The notes: generated by a model from the sequence alone, not told the origin. A DNA stretch of 64,000 bases from Moniliophthora roreri (GCA_001466705.2 LATX02000178.1:310001-374000); one strand, 5' to 3'. Positions 9,968 to 22,300 are shown, counted from the first letter of the stretch. Numbers and translations are program-made.

Positions 9968-11358
9968 TCAATCAGAAAATCCTTGTCTTCCTTTGGTTGG
10001 TTGTTTACTAGGGCTCGGATTTTAGCGAACCTTTCTTCTCTCGTCATTTTCCTCGGTTCTTCTCTTTTCTGTTCATCTTTCTTCGGCATGTCCGGACAGT
10101 CCTTAATCCGGTGTCCTGCTCTTCCGCATCTGAAACAAAGTCCTTTTGACATATACTCCTTCCGGTCAATCTCGCCGATCTGCTTGATGGCTACGTCTTC
10201 CTTCTTCCTGAAGCTTCTCTGCTTCTTTCCTCCGTGTTCTTCGTCCCAAGTCTTTCCATACTCCAACGCTTGCTTATAGCTTTCATCAAAGATGATAGCT
10301 GCATTTATCCAGTCCTTGATTGTGGTGGGGGCGCCTTCTGGTCTTGTCATGATTTTGAATACGAGGCTTTTCGGTAACCCCCTTTTAAATGCTACTATTT
10401 GTGCCACATCATTATATCCGGTCTGCTTTGCAAGGTAGGTAAATTGATAGGTGTATTCGTCGGCCCTTTCCTTCATTTTCAGGTCCTTGAGTTCCAACTG
10501 CGCTTTCAAGGCAGGATCAAGAGGTTCGAACGACGTCCTGAAGTCGTCCAAAAACTCCGACCACGTCACCTTCTCAGCTTCGGGGTCGAATGCTAGCAGA
10601 AGGTCGGCTTTGTCATTCTTCCAGAATTCTCCTGCTCCATCCGTCATGTATGAAAGAAGGAAGAGCTTCTTCGACCTATCATCTGGAAATGCTTTTGGGT
10701 TGAGCGCCACGTAAATCAGCACTTCTCTAAGAAATCTCTTTGCTTCTCCTCGCGATCCCGTAAAGGCTCTTGGGAGTGCGGCTTTTACTTCTTTTACCGC
10801 CGAGACTACTTGTACAGGCATCGCGGAGCCTATAACTGCTTCTTCGGCTGCGGGTTCTTCTCTCCTGGGTCTGCTTCCCGATGGTTTCTTATCTTCCGCC
10901 ATTGTTTCTGTCTGTACTTTTGGCGATCGGGGGCTGTTCTTTAGGCCTTGTAGTAATCGTTGAAATGGATCTAATTCCTCCTGAGAGTCGGTAGATATAT
11001 TCAATGTATCCGAGTCTGAGGGTTTCAGTGTATTCAGCAAGGGTTCTTCTTCTTGTTCGGTCGTTCTCGATCCAATCGGAGTGAATGATGGGGTCGAGGT
11101 TCTCTTTGTTTCTGGGACTTCGCCTTGTGTCTCTGTCAGTGGCTGACTCGTTAGCGATGGCGACTGCAAGGGGGTCAATAAGTCCCTGCGGGATGCCCGG
11201 GTTAATGGTGGGATCGCTCGTCCACCAGGATTCGATATGGATTGGGTTAGTTGCCCACGCCGGTGCGCTTCTGCTTCTGCGATGTCCTTCTCAAGTTGTT
11301 GTTCGCTCCGTCGTGACGTCTTGTCCTTGTTGACGCCTAGACCTGGATAGGTCGGCAA
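9943..11358 (-). CDS. gag: Gag of element B (capsid and zinc knuckle)
   Basis: An open frame runs for 471 codons to a TAA at 9943. The first 150 residues are Ser/Thr/Pro-rich and contain no ATG; the first ATG in frame is at 10902 (MAEDKK), giving a 319-residue Gag. The frame is open from just 18 bp inside the LTR, and related sequence stands in the same place in element A, so a non-AUG start is possible. The capsid domain lies in the middle. A classical CCHC knuckle (CFRCGRAGHRIKDC, about 10090-10135) binds RNA. The intact frame contrasts with the broken gag of element A. Confidence 0.85.
   Translation of the reverse strand: MPTYPGLGVNKDKTSRRSEQQLEKDIAEAEAHRRGQLTQSISNPGGRAIPPLTRASRRDLLTPLQSPSLTSQPLTETQGEVPETKRTSTPSFTPIGSRTTEQEEEPLLNTLKPSDSDTLNISTDSQEELDPFQRLLQGLKNSPRSPKVQTETMAEDKKPSGSRPRREEPAAEEAVIGSAMPVQVVSAVKEVKAALPRAFTGSRGEAKRFLREVLIYVALNPKAFPDDRSKKLFLLSYMTDGAGEFWKNDKADLLLAFDPEAEKVTWSEFLDDFRTSFEPLDPALKAQLELKDLKMKERADEYTYQFTYLAKQTGYNDVAQIVAFKRGLPKSLVFKIMTRPEGAPTTIKDWINAAIIFDESYKQALEYGKTWDEEHGGKKQRSFRKKEDVAIKQIGEIDRKEYMSKGLCFRCGRAGHRIKDCPDMPKKDEQKREEPRKMTREERFAKIRALVNNQPKEDKDFLIDLMEQEGF
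9946..9952 (-). promoter_or_regulatory. Candidate -1 frameshift heptamer at the gag-pol junction of element B
   Basis: The gag frame reads GAG GGT TTT TAA. The heptamer G GGT TTT fits the slippery consensus. A -1 slip reads on through TTA AAA TGG into the pol frame with no stop before the pol ATG. A downstream structure was not tested. Confidence 0.55.
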
Positions 11359-11364
11359 TCGATC

Positions 11365-11374
11365 AGCTTGACCT
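11365..11374 (-). promoter_or_regulatory. Primer-binding site of element B, probably self-priming
   Basis: On the minus strand AGGTCAAGCT lies 2 bp after the 5' LTR. It does not begin with TGG, as a tRNA 3' end would require. It is perfectly complementary to a site inside the LTR (11533-11542 and 3952-3961 on the plus strand). This is the arrangement of Tf1/sushi-type elements, whose RNA 5' end folds back to prime cDNA synthesis. Confidence 0.6.
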
Positions 11375-11376
11375 TG

Positions 11377-11841
11377 TGTTACGTTACTTGCGCAGCAACG
11401 TCAACTTCAACCAACTCCAACAAAGAGTCTTCTTTGCAAAGTTGTTGTCAAGTTCAAGTTTAAGTTCGTTCAGCGGCTGCTGAAGTTCAGAGGTCCTTCA
11501 GTATTGGCGTTGACACAAGTATATGATAAACCAGGTCAAGCTAGAGACTTAATGTCTCTGCTTGAGCGCTTAAATACGTTACAACTGAGCTGAGCTAATT
11601 ATATACGTATAGCCGATAAGTTCGGTAAATGTCTAAGGTTTCCCGAAGCTGTCGGGATATGAGTAATACTGTACAAAGGGATAAGTAAATGGGGACGAGG
11701 AAGGTGGAAGAGTCCGGAGGTAAAGGGAAGCATGGGTATGAGAAGGAAAAGGGGGCTAGGAAGGTGGAGGAGTCCGAGGGTAATGAGAAGCATAGGTAAT
11801 ACTACAGAGAGAAAGAGGAAAAAGGAGAAAAGTTCGTAACA
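11377..11841 (-). repeat. 5' LTR of element B
   Basis: A 465-bp LTR begins TGTTACGTTACTTGCG on the plus strand and ends TTCGTAACA. It is longer than the 3' LTR because a segment of about 60 bp (AGTCCG...GCATAGGTA, near 11740-11800) is repeated in it. The internal AGGTCAAGCT motif is at 11533-11542. Confidence 0.85.
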
Positions 11842-12648
11842 CATGCTGACCCGGGCCAGTCAAAGTCAAAGAAGAAGAAACCAGAGAAACCTCGCACATC
11901 ACATGATGCTGACATGAATGTCGATGTTGATGGTTAACTGATGAAATCCATGCATATGGCCATATGGACTATTTCTTTTCGTCTTTTCCAACATACCTAG
12001 ACATTATATATATATTCCAGTCTCTTGATTTGTCACTGTCTGCTCTGCATATACTCAATGGCATGCAAGACATGTGTATGTTCAAAATGCTGTTTATTCA
12101 CTTTCGAATGCAACAGGGAAACCTACGTCGGGAAAGAAGTCAGCTATTCCACGTTGTCCGAACACAGAAAAGCCGATGAAATGAGAGACCTATAGGCTGG
12201 TACGGCTGTAGATCTGCAGAATGCGTTAAGAGAGAGGGAGAGCACAGTGGAGGAAATGGCGGTGGGACAGGTTGCACAAGGGGAGAGGATTAGCATCGGT
12301 ATGTTTCAAGATACCATCTTGCAATTATTCACTATCGCTGACAATTCATAGATGTGGAACCACAAGTTTCATTCATTACTGACATGTGCTACCTTTTGGT
12401 TGTGTGGTTGAACCTTTGTGGGGGGGCCAGTCAATCAACTGCAAACACAGTCCTCGTTGCATTGAAGTTCATGCTTCATTTCATTTTCAAATTATTTGGT
12501 CTCTATCTCCTTGCAATTGGGTGCACTGTTGACATCGCCGAGCCAGACATCCCCTCCGATATTCGCACAGTTTGGAACAATATTGGCTTTCAGCCCATGA
12601 TATCTCACACTGTCTGTTGCCCAGTATGCTACAAGAGATTCAACATTC
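11842..12648 (+). pseudogene. Fragment of a Tnp2-like (CACTA-type) transposon protein
   Basis: A Lys-rich start (11845-11937, QSKSKKKKPEKPR) is followed by broken frames. A frame from 12354 reads QSTANTVLVALKFM and IPSDIRTVWNNIGFQP and ends in CCPVCYKRF. That order (helical region, a DIP-DIRT-like motif, then a Cys pair of a zinc ribbon) resembles the amino end of Tnp2-type transposase proteins common in agaricomycetes; this is recall, not a search. The rest of the gene is missing because the sequence is cut at the N at 12649. Confidence 0.5.
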
Positions 12649-12649
12649 N

Positions 12650-12983
12650 CGTTGACACAAGTATAAGATAAACCAGGTCAAGCTAGAGACTTAATGCCTC
12701 TGCTCGAGCGCTTAAATACGTTACAACCGAGCTAGAGCTACCTATATACGTATAGCCGATGAGTTCGGTGAATGTCTAAGGTTTCCCGAAGCTGTCGGGA
12801 TATGAGTAATACTGTACAAAGGGATAAGTAAATGGGGATGGGGAAGGTGGAGGAGTCCGGAGGTAAAGGGAAGCATAGGTATGAGAAGGAGAAGGGGGCT
12901 AGGAAGGTGGAGAAGTCCGAGGGTAATGAGAAGCATAGGTAGTACTACAGAGAGAAAAGAAGAAAAGGAGAAAGTTCGTAACA
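12650..12983 (-). repeat. Partial LTR of the element B family
   Basis: The sequence matches the inner and terminal parts of the 5' LTR of element B, from GTTGACACAAGTAT to TTCGTAACA, including the AGGTCAAGCT motif at 12675-12684. Its start is missing at the N at 12649. At its far end it joins the Copia gag directly. Confidence 0.75.
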
Positions 12984-13073
12984 CATTCTCTTGATGTTTG
13001 GGCTGAAAATCAGACCCAATATGCACCAAGGCACACTGCCTTGATTCATATTCCACATTATGAAGACTTCCCT

Positions 13074-16000
13074 TGGCAGCAATTCAAAATTGCCATGGAT
13101 CAATCTGGTAGAAATCCTGGATTTAGCACTAAGTGGCCTATTCTCAATGAACAAATTGATATCATCAAGAAAGGTACACCTATCAGGTTTCACTACCTGG
13201 AATTGGCTTTGAAAAGGAAAGAATCAAGGGAACATTACTTTGCTTGGCAACAATGCATCAGGACTGGCCAAATCAAAAAATGACAAGTGGCCAAGAAGTC
13301 CTTTGTCATATCAAGATCAGTAATACACACTCAACAAGCTGAAAAACAGAAGAGGATTGACAATAATTTGTCTAAGATAAGACTAGTGGAAATCTACCCA
13401 AAAGATGACCTCCAAAAGTCCAACTCAGGTTGTTGTGCAAGTGTGGATCAACATGATCAGAGTTGCCGCACTTAGAATGCCAATGAAACTCTTAGCTAGA
13501 TTGATTCTCTCTTATTGAAGTAATCTACTTTCCAGAGGAGTATATATGGTTTTAAAAGAGTGTATATCACAAACACACACACAAAACACAAAGAACACAG
13601 TGCACAAAGCACAAACACAAGAGCTACAGTCCCATACAAAGACTTGATAGCTGATATAGTCTGACCCTACAGAGCTCAAGACTTCCTCAAGACAACTACA
13701 GCACACAGTGTACTGGAAAAGGTCCTAGACCAATTTCTACAAAGAGTTCAGTGCAGGCACACCCCTTGCTAAGACTCTAAGTGTGTCACAACCTGATACA
13801 CAACACAGGCCACACTCCAAGTGCCCAAGGCTCCTTCTTGGTGTAAAGTGTCTCTTGGACAAGTGCTACAATGCACTTAAGATGTTACTCTTAGTCTCTT
13901 ACAACACAAGTTCATTATCAGATTTCTATCTCTCTGGAGTCACTCAGGACCAATCTCCAGGGCCTGAGGTGAGGAAGCAAAACTGGAATGGCACACAAAT
14001 TTATACACCAAACAAAGTCTTCATGTATTCACAATCGGAGGGGGCAGAGTTACTTGAGTATGTACAAATATCTAGCTGTCCTTATATATGGTCCAAAGAA
14101 TATATTTACAGAAAAATATAAATAATGTCCAATAATTCAGGAATTGATAAAAGAGTGACTAGATACTAAAAAGAGGGAATATTCAGATGTCACGGAGTCT
14201 GGTCACTAGAGTATCCAACCATATCTGTGCAGGTATCTATGTTTCCAATTGTTCTGGGCTCTATAATTTGTATTTTCTCTTTTCTAAGTCGGATATCTAC
14301 AAGTGGATGGCTGTATCCATTCTGTCTTTTTACAGCATTTCCCTTTCTAGTATCTGCACATCAGCAGAGGCCTAGATGCCAAAGTTTTCAAGGTCGGAAC
14401 ATGCTGTTACTGTTCCTATCTCCTTCGACAAGGCATGCTCAGTCTTATTTAGGACTTCTTGTGCATTAGATATTCTTTGTATGTCTTGTTGTATCTGTCT
14501 GTAGGTAGTGGATGTCCTTCAGAAGTGATTTCCATCTTTCCAAGATGACTTTGTACCTAGTTAGCTTATCGCATATTGTTTAGCCGCCAGTGAATTCTTT
14601 ATTAAGAGATCGCCTGGCAGCAATTCAAAATTGCCATGGATCAATCTGGTAGAAATCCTGGATTTAGCACTAAGTGGCCTATTCTCAATGAACAAATTGA
14701 TATCATCAAGAAAGGTACACCTATCAGGTTTCACTACCTGGAATTGGCTTTGAAAAGGAAAGAATCAAGGGAACATTACTTTGCTTGGCAACAATGCATC
14801 AGGACTGGCCAAATCAAAAAATGACAAGTGGCCAAGAAGTCCTTTGTCATATCAAGATCAGTAATACACACTCAACAAGCTGAAAAACAGAAGAGGATTG
14901 ACAATAATTTGTCTAAGATAAGACTAGTGGAAATCTACCCAAAAGATGACCTCCAAAAGTCCAACTCAGGTTGTTGTGCAAGTGTGGATCAACATGATCA
15001 GAGTTGCCGCACTTAGAATGCCAATGAAACTCTTAGCTAGATTGATTCTCTCTTATTGAAGTAATCTACTTTCCAGAGGAGTATATATGGTTTTAAAAGA
15101 GTGTATATCACAAACACACACACAAAACACAAAGAACACAGTGCACAAAGCACAAACACAAGAGCTACAGTCCCATACAAAGACTTGATAGCTGATATAG
15201 TCTGACCCTACAGAGCTCAAGACTTCCTCAAGACAACTACAGCACACAGTGTACTGGAAAAGGTCCTAGACCAATTTCTACAAAGAGTTCAGTGCAGGCA
15301 CACCCCTTGCTAAGACTCTAAGTGTGTCACAACCTGATACACAACACAGGCCACACTCCAAGTGCCCAAGGCTCCTTCTTGGTGTAAAGTGTCTCTTGGA
15401 CAAGTGCTACAATGCACTTAAGATGTTACTCTTAGTCTCTTACAACACAAGTTCATTATCAGATTTCTATCTCTCTGGAGTCACTCAGGACCAATCTCCA
15501 GGGCCTGAGGTGAGGAAGCAAAACTGGAATGGCACACAAATTTATACACCAAACAAAGTCTTCATGTATTCACAATCGGAGGGGGCAGAGTTACTTGAGT
15601 ATGTACAAATATCTAGCTGTCCTTATATATGGTCCAAAGAATATATTTACAGAAAAATATAAATAATGTCCAATAATTCAGGAATTGATAAAAGAGTGAC
15701 TAGATACTAAAAAGAGGGAATATTCAGATGTCACGGAGTCTGGTCACTAGAGTATCCAACCATATCTGTGCAGGTATCTATGTTTCCAATTGTTCTGGGC
15801 TCTATAATTTGTATTTTCTCTTTTCTAAGTCGGATATCTACAAGTGGATGGCTGTATCCATTCTGTCTTTTTACAGCATTTCCCTTTCTAGTATCTGCAC
15901 ATCAGCAGAGGCCTAGATGCCAAAGTTTTCAAGGTCGGAACATGCTGTTACTGTTCCTATCTCCTTCGACAAGGCATGCTCAGTCTTATTTAGGACTTCT

Positions 16001-16157
16001 TGTGCATTAGATATTCTTTGTATGTCTTGTTGTATCTGTCTGTAGGTAGTGGATGTCCTTCAGAAGTGATTTCCATCTTTCCAAGATGACTTTGTACCTA
16101 GTTAGCTTATCGCATATTGTTTAGCCGCCAGTGAATTCTTTATTAAGAGATCGCCTG
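13074..16157. repeat. 1,541-bp perfect tandem duplication
   Basis: Bases 13074-14615 and 14615-16157 appear identical, with a period of exactly 1,541 bp. The junction (GATCGCCTGGCAGCAATT) joins the middle of the inverted-repeat element back to Copia gag, with 2-3 bp of shared sequence (TGG). The unit holds the end of a Copia gag piece plus the first 1.25 kb of the inserted element, so the duplication arose after the insertion, or it is an assembly artefact. Confidence 0.85.
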
Positions 16158-16641
16158 CTTTGACTCTGATCTGTATATTGACTTCAGAGGAGGATTGTTC
16201 TATGATCATTCCTGTTCTATGTTGTCTTTCTGTTTTGATGTCTCCTCTAAGTACCTCTGTACTGTTTGACTGCAGATTGCACTTTGCAGATGTCATAGAA
16301 AGGTAAAGTAGAAATTAAAATCCCATTGATAGCACTTTGAGAGCTTGGTTAACTAGCCAATGTGTTCATTGGGCTATAGTTAGGTTCCCTACAGGTTTTA
16401 GGAGTAATCTGTTTTAGATCTGATACATAGATAAGTCAGAAAGTACAGCTTTGACACCTCTGTATAGCATATCATATAGCTCTTTGTACTTTCCAAGGTA
16501 CTATAGCTTCTCTAAGGCAATGACTAGCAGACTGGGCTCCCTCTAGTCCTTATTACCCATTATCTTGTGTCATATTAAAGTGTTCCAATTCAAAAGTAGT
16601 GTAAAATGAATAAAAGTGGGTCTTTTCTAGGTTCAACATAT
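14907..16641 (+). mobile_element. Terminal-inverted-repeat element, copy 1 (1.74 kb, non-coding)
   Basis: The element starts ATTTGTCTAAGATAAG and ends TTCAACATAT, with TA on each side (14905-14906 and 16642-16643). Its ends form a short inverted repeat (ATTTGTC against ATATGTC read inward). Skipping it and one TA restores the Copia gag frame, which supports these borders. It has no long frame of its own, so it needs an outside transposase. A truncated second version of its first 1.25 kb stands at 13366-14615 because of the tandem duplication. TA or TAA duplication would fit Tc1/mariner or PIF/Harbinger; the sequence does not decide. Confidence 0.65.
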
Positions 16642-17242
16642 TAACGAACAAATGGAGAATGATGACAATTATTATGCCAGCCCCTCTGCAAATCCACCTT
16701 TGCCTAAAAAGGGAAAAATAGATGTGAGCAGCACCTCAAGAGCTTTCTGCTCCTGGCATAATATGAATCATTCTGAAACTAAATGTTCTGATATTGATTG
16801 AGAGACAGTAAGTAAGGACAAAGAGAAAGCTAAAGAATTCTTTAGTACAACCACCAAACGATCAATGATCAGACTGGACTCTACCTTCCTTCAGGAATCT
16901 AGAGACATGGTTGATCAATCTCTGATTGATACTACTATTAGACAACAGTCTAATGAATTTTTGGGCAACCTGGGTCCTTTGGGATCTACTTTGAATTCTT
17001 CAGAATTCACTTCTTCTAATCTGGAAAACACAGGTGGACTGTCTGTTACAGAGCCATCTTGGCCTAACAAGACTACTCTCTGGACTGATCTTAAAGCCTG
17101 TGGATGGCATGGGATGCATTGCCCTGAGTCGGCATGCTCCTTCACTGGTATTGAAATATAGGATCAAAAACCTAGCTGGTCTGATCCATCAAGGCTGGAA
17201 AATCCTTCTCCGCCTTTGCCTATACCACTTCATGTACTGCTA

Positions 17243-18978
17243 ATATGTCGAACCTAGAAAAGACCCACTTTTATTCATTTTACACTATTTCTGAATCAGA
17301 ACACTTTAATATGACACAAGATAACAGATAATAAGGACTAGAGTGAGCCCAGTCTGCTAGTCATTGCCTTAGAGAAGCAGTGGTACCTTAGAAAGTACGA
17401 AGAGCTATATGATACGCTATACAGAGGTGTCTAAGCTGTACTTTCTAACCTATCTAAGTATCAGATCCAAAGCGGATCACTCCTGAAACCTGTAGGGAAT
17501 CTAACTATGGCCCAATGAACGCATTGGCCAGTTAACCAAGCTCTCAAAAGTGCTATCAATGGGATTTTAACTTCTACTTTACTTTTCTATGACATCTGCA
17601 AAGTGCAAGCTGCAGTCAAACAGTACAGAGGTACTTAGAGGAGACATCAAAACAGAAAGACAACTTAGAACAGGAATGATCATAGAACAATCCTCCTCCG
17701 AAGTCAATATAGGGATCAGAGTCAAAGCAGGCGATCTCTTAATAAAGAATTCACCGGTGGCTAAACAATATGCGATAAGCTAACTAGGTACAAAGCCTGC
17801 TCGGAAAGACAGAAATCACTTCCGAAGGACATCCACTACCTACAGACAGATACAATGAGACATATGAAGAATATCTAATGCGCAAGAAATCCTAAATAAG
17901 ACCAAGCATGCATTGTCAAAGGAGATCAGAACAATAACAGCGTGTTCCGACCTTGGAAAATTTGGCATCTAGGCCACTGCTAATGTGCAGATACTAGAAA
18001 AGGGAAATGCTGTCAAAAGATGGGACGGATACAGCCATCCGCTCATAGATACCTGACTTAGGAAAGAGAAAATACAAATTATAGAGTCTAGAACACCTGG
18101 AGGTGTAGATACCTGCACGGATATGGTCGGATACCCTAGTGGCCAGACTCCGTGACATCCAAATAATCCCTCTTTTAGTATCTCAGTCACTCATTTGTCA
18201 TTTCCTGCATTACCAGACAATATTTATAATTTTCTGTAGATATATTCCTTGGACTGTATATAAGGACAGCTAGATATTTGTACATACTCAAGTAACTCTG
18301 CCCCCTCTGATTGTGAATACATGATGAGTTTGTTTGGTGTATAAATTTGTGTGCCATTCCAGTTTTGCTTCCTCACTACAGGCCCTGGAGATTGGTCCTG
18401 AGTGACTCCAGAGAGATAGAAATCTGATAACGAACTTGTGTCGTAAGAGATAAGAGTAACATCTTGAGTGTGTTATAGCACTTTTCTAAGAGAAACTTTA
18501 CACCAAGAAGGAGCCTTGGGCACTTGGAGTGTGGCCTGTGTGTGTATCAGGTTGTGACACACTTAGAGTCTTAGCAAGGGGTGTGCCTGCACTGAACTCT
18601 TTGTAGAAATTGGTCTAGGACCTTTTCCAGTACACTGTGTGCTGTAGTTGTCTTGAGGAAGTCTTGAGCTCCATAGAGTCAGACTATATCAGCTATCAAG
18701 TCTTTGTATGGGACTGTAGCTCTTGTGTTTGTGCTTTGTGCACTGTGTTCTTTGTGTTTTGTGTGTGTGTTTGTGATATACACTCTTTTAAAACCATATA
18801 TACTCCTCTGGAAAGTAGATTACTTCAATAAGAGAGAATCAATCTAGCTAAGAGTTTCATTGGCATTCTAAGTGCGGTAACTCTGATCACGTCGATCCAC
18901 ACTTGCACAACAAACTGAGTTAGACTTTTGGAGGTTATCTTTTTGGGTAGTTTTCCACTAGTCTTATCTTAGACAAAT
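17243..18978 (-). mobile_element. Terminal-inverted-repeat element, copy 2 (opposite orientation)
   Basis: This 1,736-bp copy is the reverse complement of copy 1, running from ATATGTCGAACCTAG to TTAGACAAAT, with TA at 17241-17242 and 18979-18980. Removing it plus one TA joins the Copia gag codons on either side in frame. Copies 1 and 2 form a 1.7-kb inverted repeat around the 600-bp gag piece at 16642-17242. The copies differ mostly by C/T and G/A changes. Confidence 0.65.
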
Positions 18979-19391
18979 TACCACCACCACAAGGATCATC
19001 CTTAATTAAAGGTGCTGTTGTTTACAAACACAACCCAGAATTTGTTTTCATTCCAACTTTTAAGAATGAGGACATAGAAATCAAACTGGAACTGTCAGAT
19101 CGAACTCTATCTGTTACAAAGAAGAAAGATCCAGAGGATGCTGATCCCAATACATTCTTCCATGTTGGGAATGAAAATAGGAATTGAATCAGCTCCTACT
19201 ACAACCCATTTGTTCCACCTATGCCACCTCCAGAAATTGAATGATGGGAAGAAGAACATAAGTGTGATTATGAGTGTAACCAAGCAGATTATTATGATTG
19301 GTATGGTCCAGGCCCTATTACCTCTATAAGTACTAATCAAGCTAAATAGAACAACATTAAAACCAATATCTTTCTCAAGAACATTGAAGAT

Positions 19392-22300
19392 TGTGTTGTG
19401 AATGTCTGTGCAACCAATACATTCTGTACCTTAGTTGATTGTACTAGTAATAGTGTGAAATCGAACTCTGCCTTTTGGGTTCTTGATTCTGCTGCAACCA
19501 ACCACATAAGTCCTCACATTGGAGATTTTTCTGAGCTACATGAGATAAACCCTATTGCCATACAGGGTGTGAACAGTGGTGATACAATCACTAAAGCTGG
19601 CACCGTTATCATATCTCATCAGAACTCCAATAATGTTATACATTAAGTCAAACTTTCTCCAGTGTACTATCACCCGAAATCCACATTCTGACTCCTAGCT
19701 GGGAACAAATTCACAATGAGAGGTTGTGATATTCTCTACTCTCACCTGGAAACCTCGATTCGATGGAAATCAGGCAAACTACTTATGTCTCTATTCTCTG
19801 GACATGATAAGTACAAGTTTACCTACCTGGAAACACAGATTGAGCATCTCGATGTTCTCCAGACCCTTGCTGCTGCTACGAGGAAAGCAGTAGACACTGT
19901 TGTTGCACACAATTGCTTTGGTCACATCCCTGAGCCAATTTTGTGCAAATGCGCTACAGTGTGTAAAGGTTTTTCCATAGGAGGATTGTTGATGTTCGAG
20001 CACTCTTGCACTGGATGCGCTTATGGGAGTGTAAAGCAACAGTTGTATCTGAGCTCAACAAAACAAGCAATGGAGATCCTAGACCTAATCCATATGGATT
20101 TGGTGGAGTTCCCCATAGTATTATACCCCAATCAATTCAAATACGCACTCACCATTCTTGATGACTACTCTAGTCATGGCTGGTCAGCTTTACAAAGATC
20201 AAAAACACAACTAGAAACTCTAGCTTCCTTTAAAGCATTTCAACAGCAGGTTGAAAAGCAGACTGGAAAGCAAATAAAGACTATGCATATCGATCATAGG
20301 GGAGAATTCTTTGGAACCATATTCCAGGGTTATCTCAAAGATTCTGGGATATGAATTCAGTATTCCACTCCGCATGAACATCAACAGGCCGGCAGGATTG
20401 AGCACTTTAATGGAATTATCTGCAAGAAATCCAAGAAATTCCATTTCAAAGCATGTCTTCCTGCTGCCTGGTGGACTTATATGTTCCAAATTGCTGTTCA
20501 TGTCTATAACAGAACTCCAAACAAATGCTTGGCTTGGAAAACACCTATTGAAGCTTTTGAAAATAAGAAGCCAGATGTTTCTTACTTCTGAACTCCTGGC
20601 TGCAGTGCTTACGTCTATCTTGATAAAGAACTCCATGCACATAAATTAGCGCTCAAAACAGAGAAAATGATCTTTGTCAGATATGCACCAGGTTCAAAGG
20701 CTTGGCTCTTTATTTGAAACACAGGATGGACCTTTATTTCATCTACAGCGATTTTTGATGAAAGTGATTTCCCAAAGTGCAAAACAACATCTATTGAATT
20801 GGCACTTATTAAACATGCCAATAACATTCCTTTACCATCTTTCTTATCACATGACACTGACCACTTTATTTTTGATTGGGATGCCAATCACAAACCCAAT
20901 CCAGAGGTTATCACTGATGCTGATCATTCTGCAGCACCTGATCCTAGTCATGAGGATCTTGATGATCATAAACTAGCCAATAATGTACTAATTCCAGCAC
21001 CCATGCCACATTAGCAGCTAGAACTCAGGCATTCAAAGTGACCCACTCATGTCCTGAACTGCCTTGGCAATGCTTTTGGTATCTGAAATCCAGTGGAAAT
21101 ACAGCGACATACTCACTCTTATGGCAATGCCACGGACGCTGCTTCTGAATCTGCATTGATTTCTGCTCAACAGAGCTCTCTTACTGTTCCAGCCCTGGAT
21201 GATACATCCTATTTTCTTACTTATGTCAAGCAGAAAGAGGGAGTTTGGCAACAACTAGATTCAATTCTCACTTGTGCTGCCAACTTTGATAATGTCCAAG
21301 AATGGACTTATAAAGATATTCTCACTTGTTCTCTGGAAGAACAAGTAGAATGGCTTAAAGCATGCAAAGAAGAACTTTCTTCACTAAGACAACAGTCTGT
21401 CTTTGAAGAAGTCACTTTACCTCACAGTCAGAAAACCATCAAATCCTGATGGGTCTTTGATGTCAAGTCTAATGGCTGAAAGAAAGCTAGACTTGTTGCA
21501 AAAGGATTTTCACAAATAGAAGGAATTGATTACAAAGAAGTCTTTTCTCCTGTAGTTCAGTACAATACTGTACGACTACTACTTGCCTTAGCAGCTATTG
21601 AAGATTGGAATATAGAAGCACTGGATGTGAAAACAGCTTTTCTATATGGTGAATTGGAGAATGAAATTTACATGGAACAGCCTGGAGGCTTCATGAAGGA
21701 CAAAACAAAAGTTTGGTGACTACACTATGCCTTATATGGCTTGAAACAGGCATCATGCTCCTGGTGGAAAGCATGTAAGCAATCTATGAAGAATCTTGGT
21801 TTCACACAATGTTCTTCAGATTATGGTGTTTACATATACAAAGATGGCAAAGATATAATCATAGTCATCATATACATTGATGATGCACCATTCATGGGCT
21901 CTAATCACATCCTACTACAGAAGAAGAAGAGTGACTTTATGAAAATATGGGAATGCAGAGATCTAGGCAAACCAACAGAATTCCTTCATATGAGAATCAC
22001 AAGAGATCGAAAGCAAAGAACTATCTCCATTGATCAATGTGACTATCTGGAGAAAATTCTCCAACTATTCAGAATGATTAACACCAAGATAGCCAGAACA
22101 CCACTCCCTACAGGCTACAAACCTGAGGATAACACAGCCACCCTTGATCCAGAGATCAAAGCCAAGTTTCAATCAGTGATCAGATCACTACTATATCTGT
22201 GCTTAGGCACATGCCCAGACATTAGCTTTGCAGTAATCAAAATGTCACAGTTTGCTTCTAATCCATCTAAAGATCATTTGGATAGAGCACTGTACATTAT

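Larger units (their letters stand above)
3796..11841 (-). mobile_element. Gypsy element B, nearly complete chromodomain LTR retrotransposon
   Basis: On the minus strand the order is 5' LTR (11377-11841), primer-binding site, gag, protease-RT-RNase H-integrase-chromodomain, two overlapping extra frames, a polypurine tract (GAGGGGGTAA, 4189-4198) and 3' LTR (3796-4188). The purine tract directly next to the TG of the lower LTR confirms that it is the 3' LTR. The two LTRs differ clearly in length (465 and 393 bp) and sequence, so the insertion is old or the pair is mixed by recombination. No matching target duplication is visible (ACAAG left, CATGC right). Pol has two TGA stops. About 0.8 kb of the span is a duplicated contig end beside an N at 9172. 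It interrupts element A. Confidence 0.85.
12984..19391 (+). pseudogene. gag: Gag region of a Ty1/Copia element, split by two nested insertions
   Basis: Pieces of one gag frame lie at 12984-13364 (repeated at 14616-14905), 16642-17242 and 18979-19391. If the two inserted elements are skipped, the reading frame continues across both sites. The middle piece has a Cys/His cluster (FCSWHNMNHSETKC) where a nucleic-acid-binding finger is expected. In-frame stops include TGA at 19185 and 19242 and TAG at 19347. The 5' end is lost at the LTR fragment ending at 12983, and no 5' Copia LTR is seen. Assignment rests on frame continuity with the Copia protease and pol downstream. Confidence 0.65.

Noticed and set aside
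13512..13706. Small Cys-rich ORFs repeated at 13.5, 15.1 and 18.6 kb
   Set aside because: They fall in the non-coding inverted-repeat element, and their repetition comes from its copies and the tandem duplication.
14907..18978. Copies 1 and 2 as the two LTRs of one retroelement
   Set aside because: They are in opposite orientation, and each can be removed on its own with the Copia gag frame restored.
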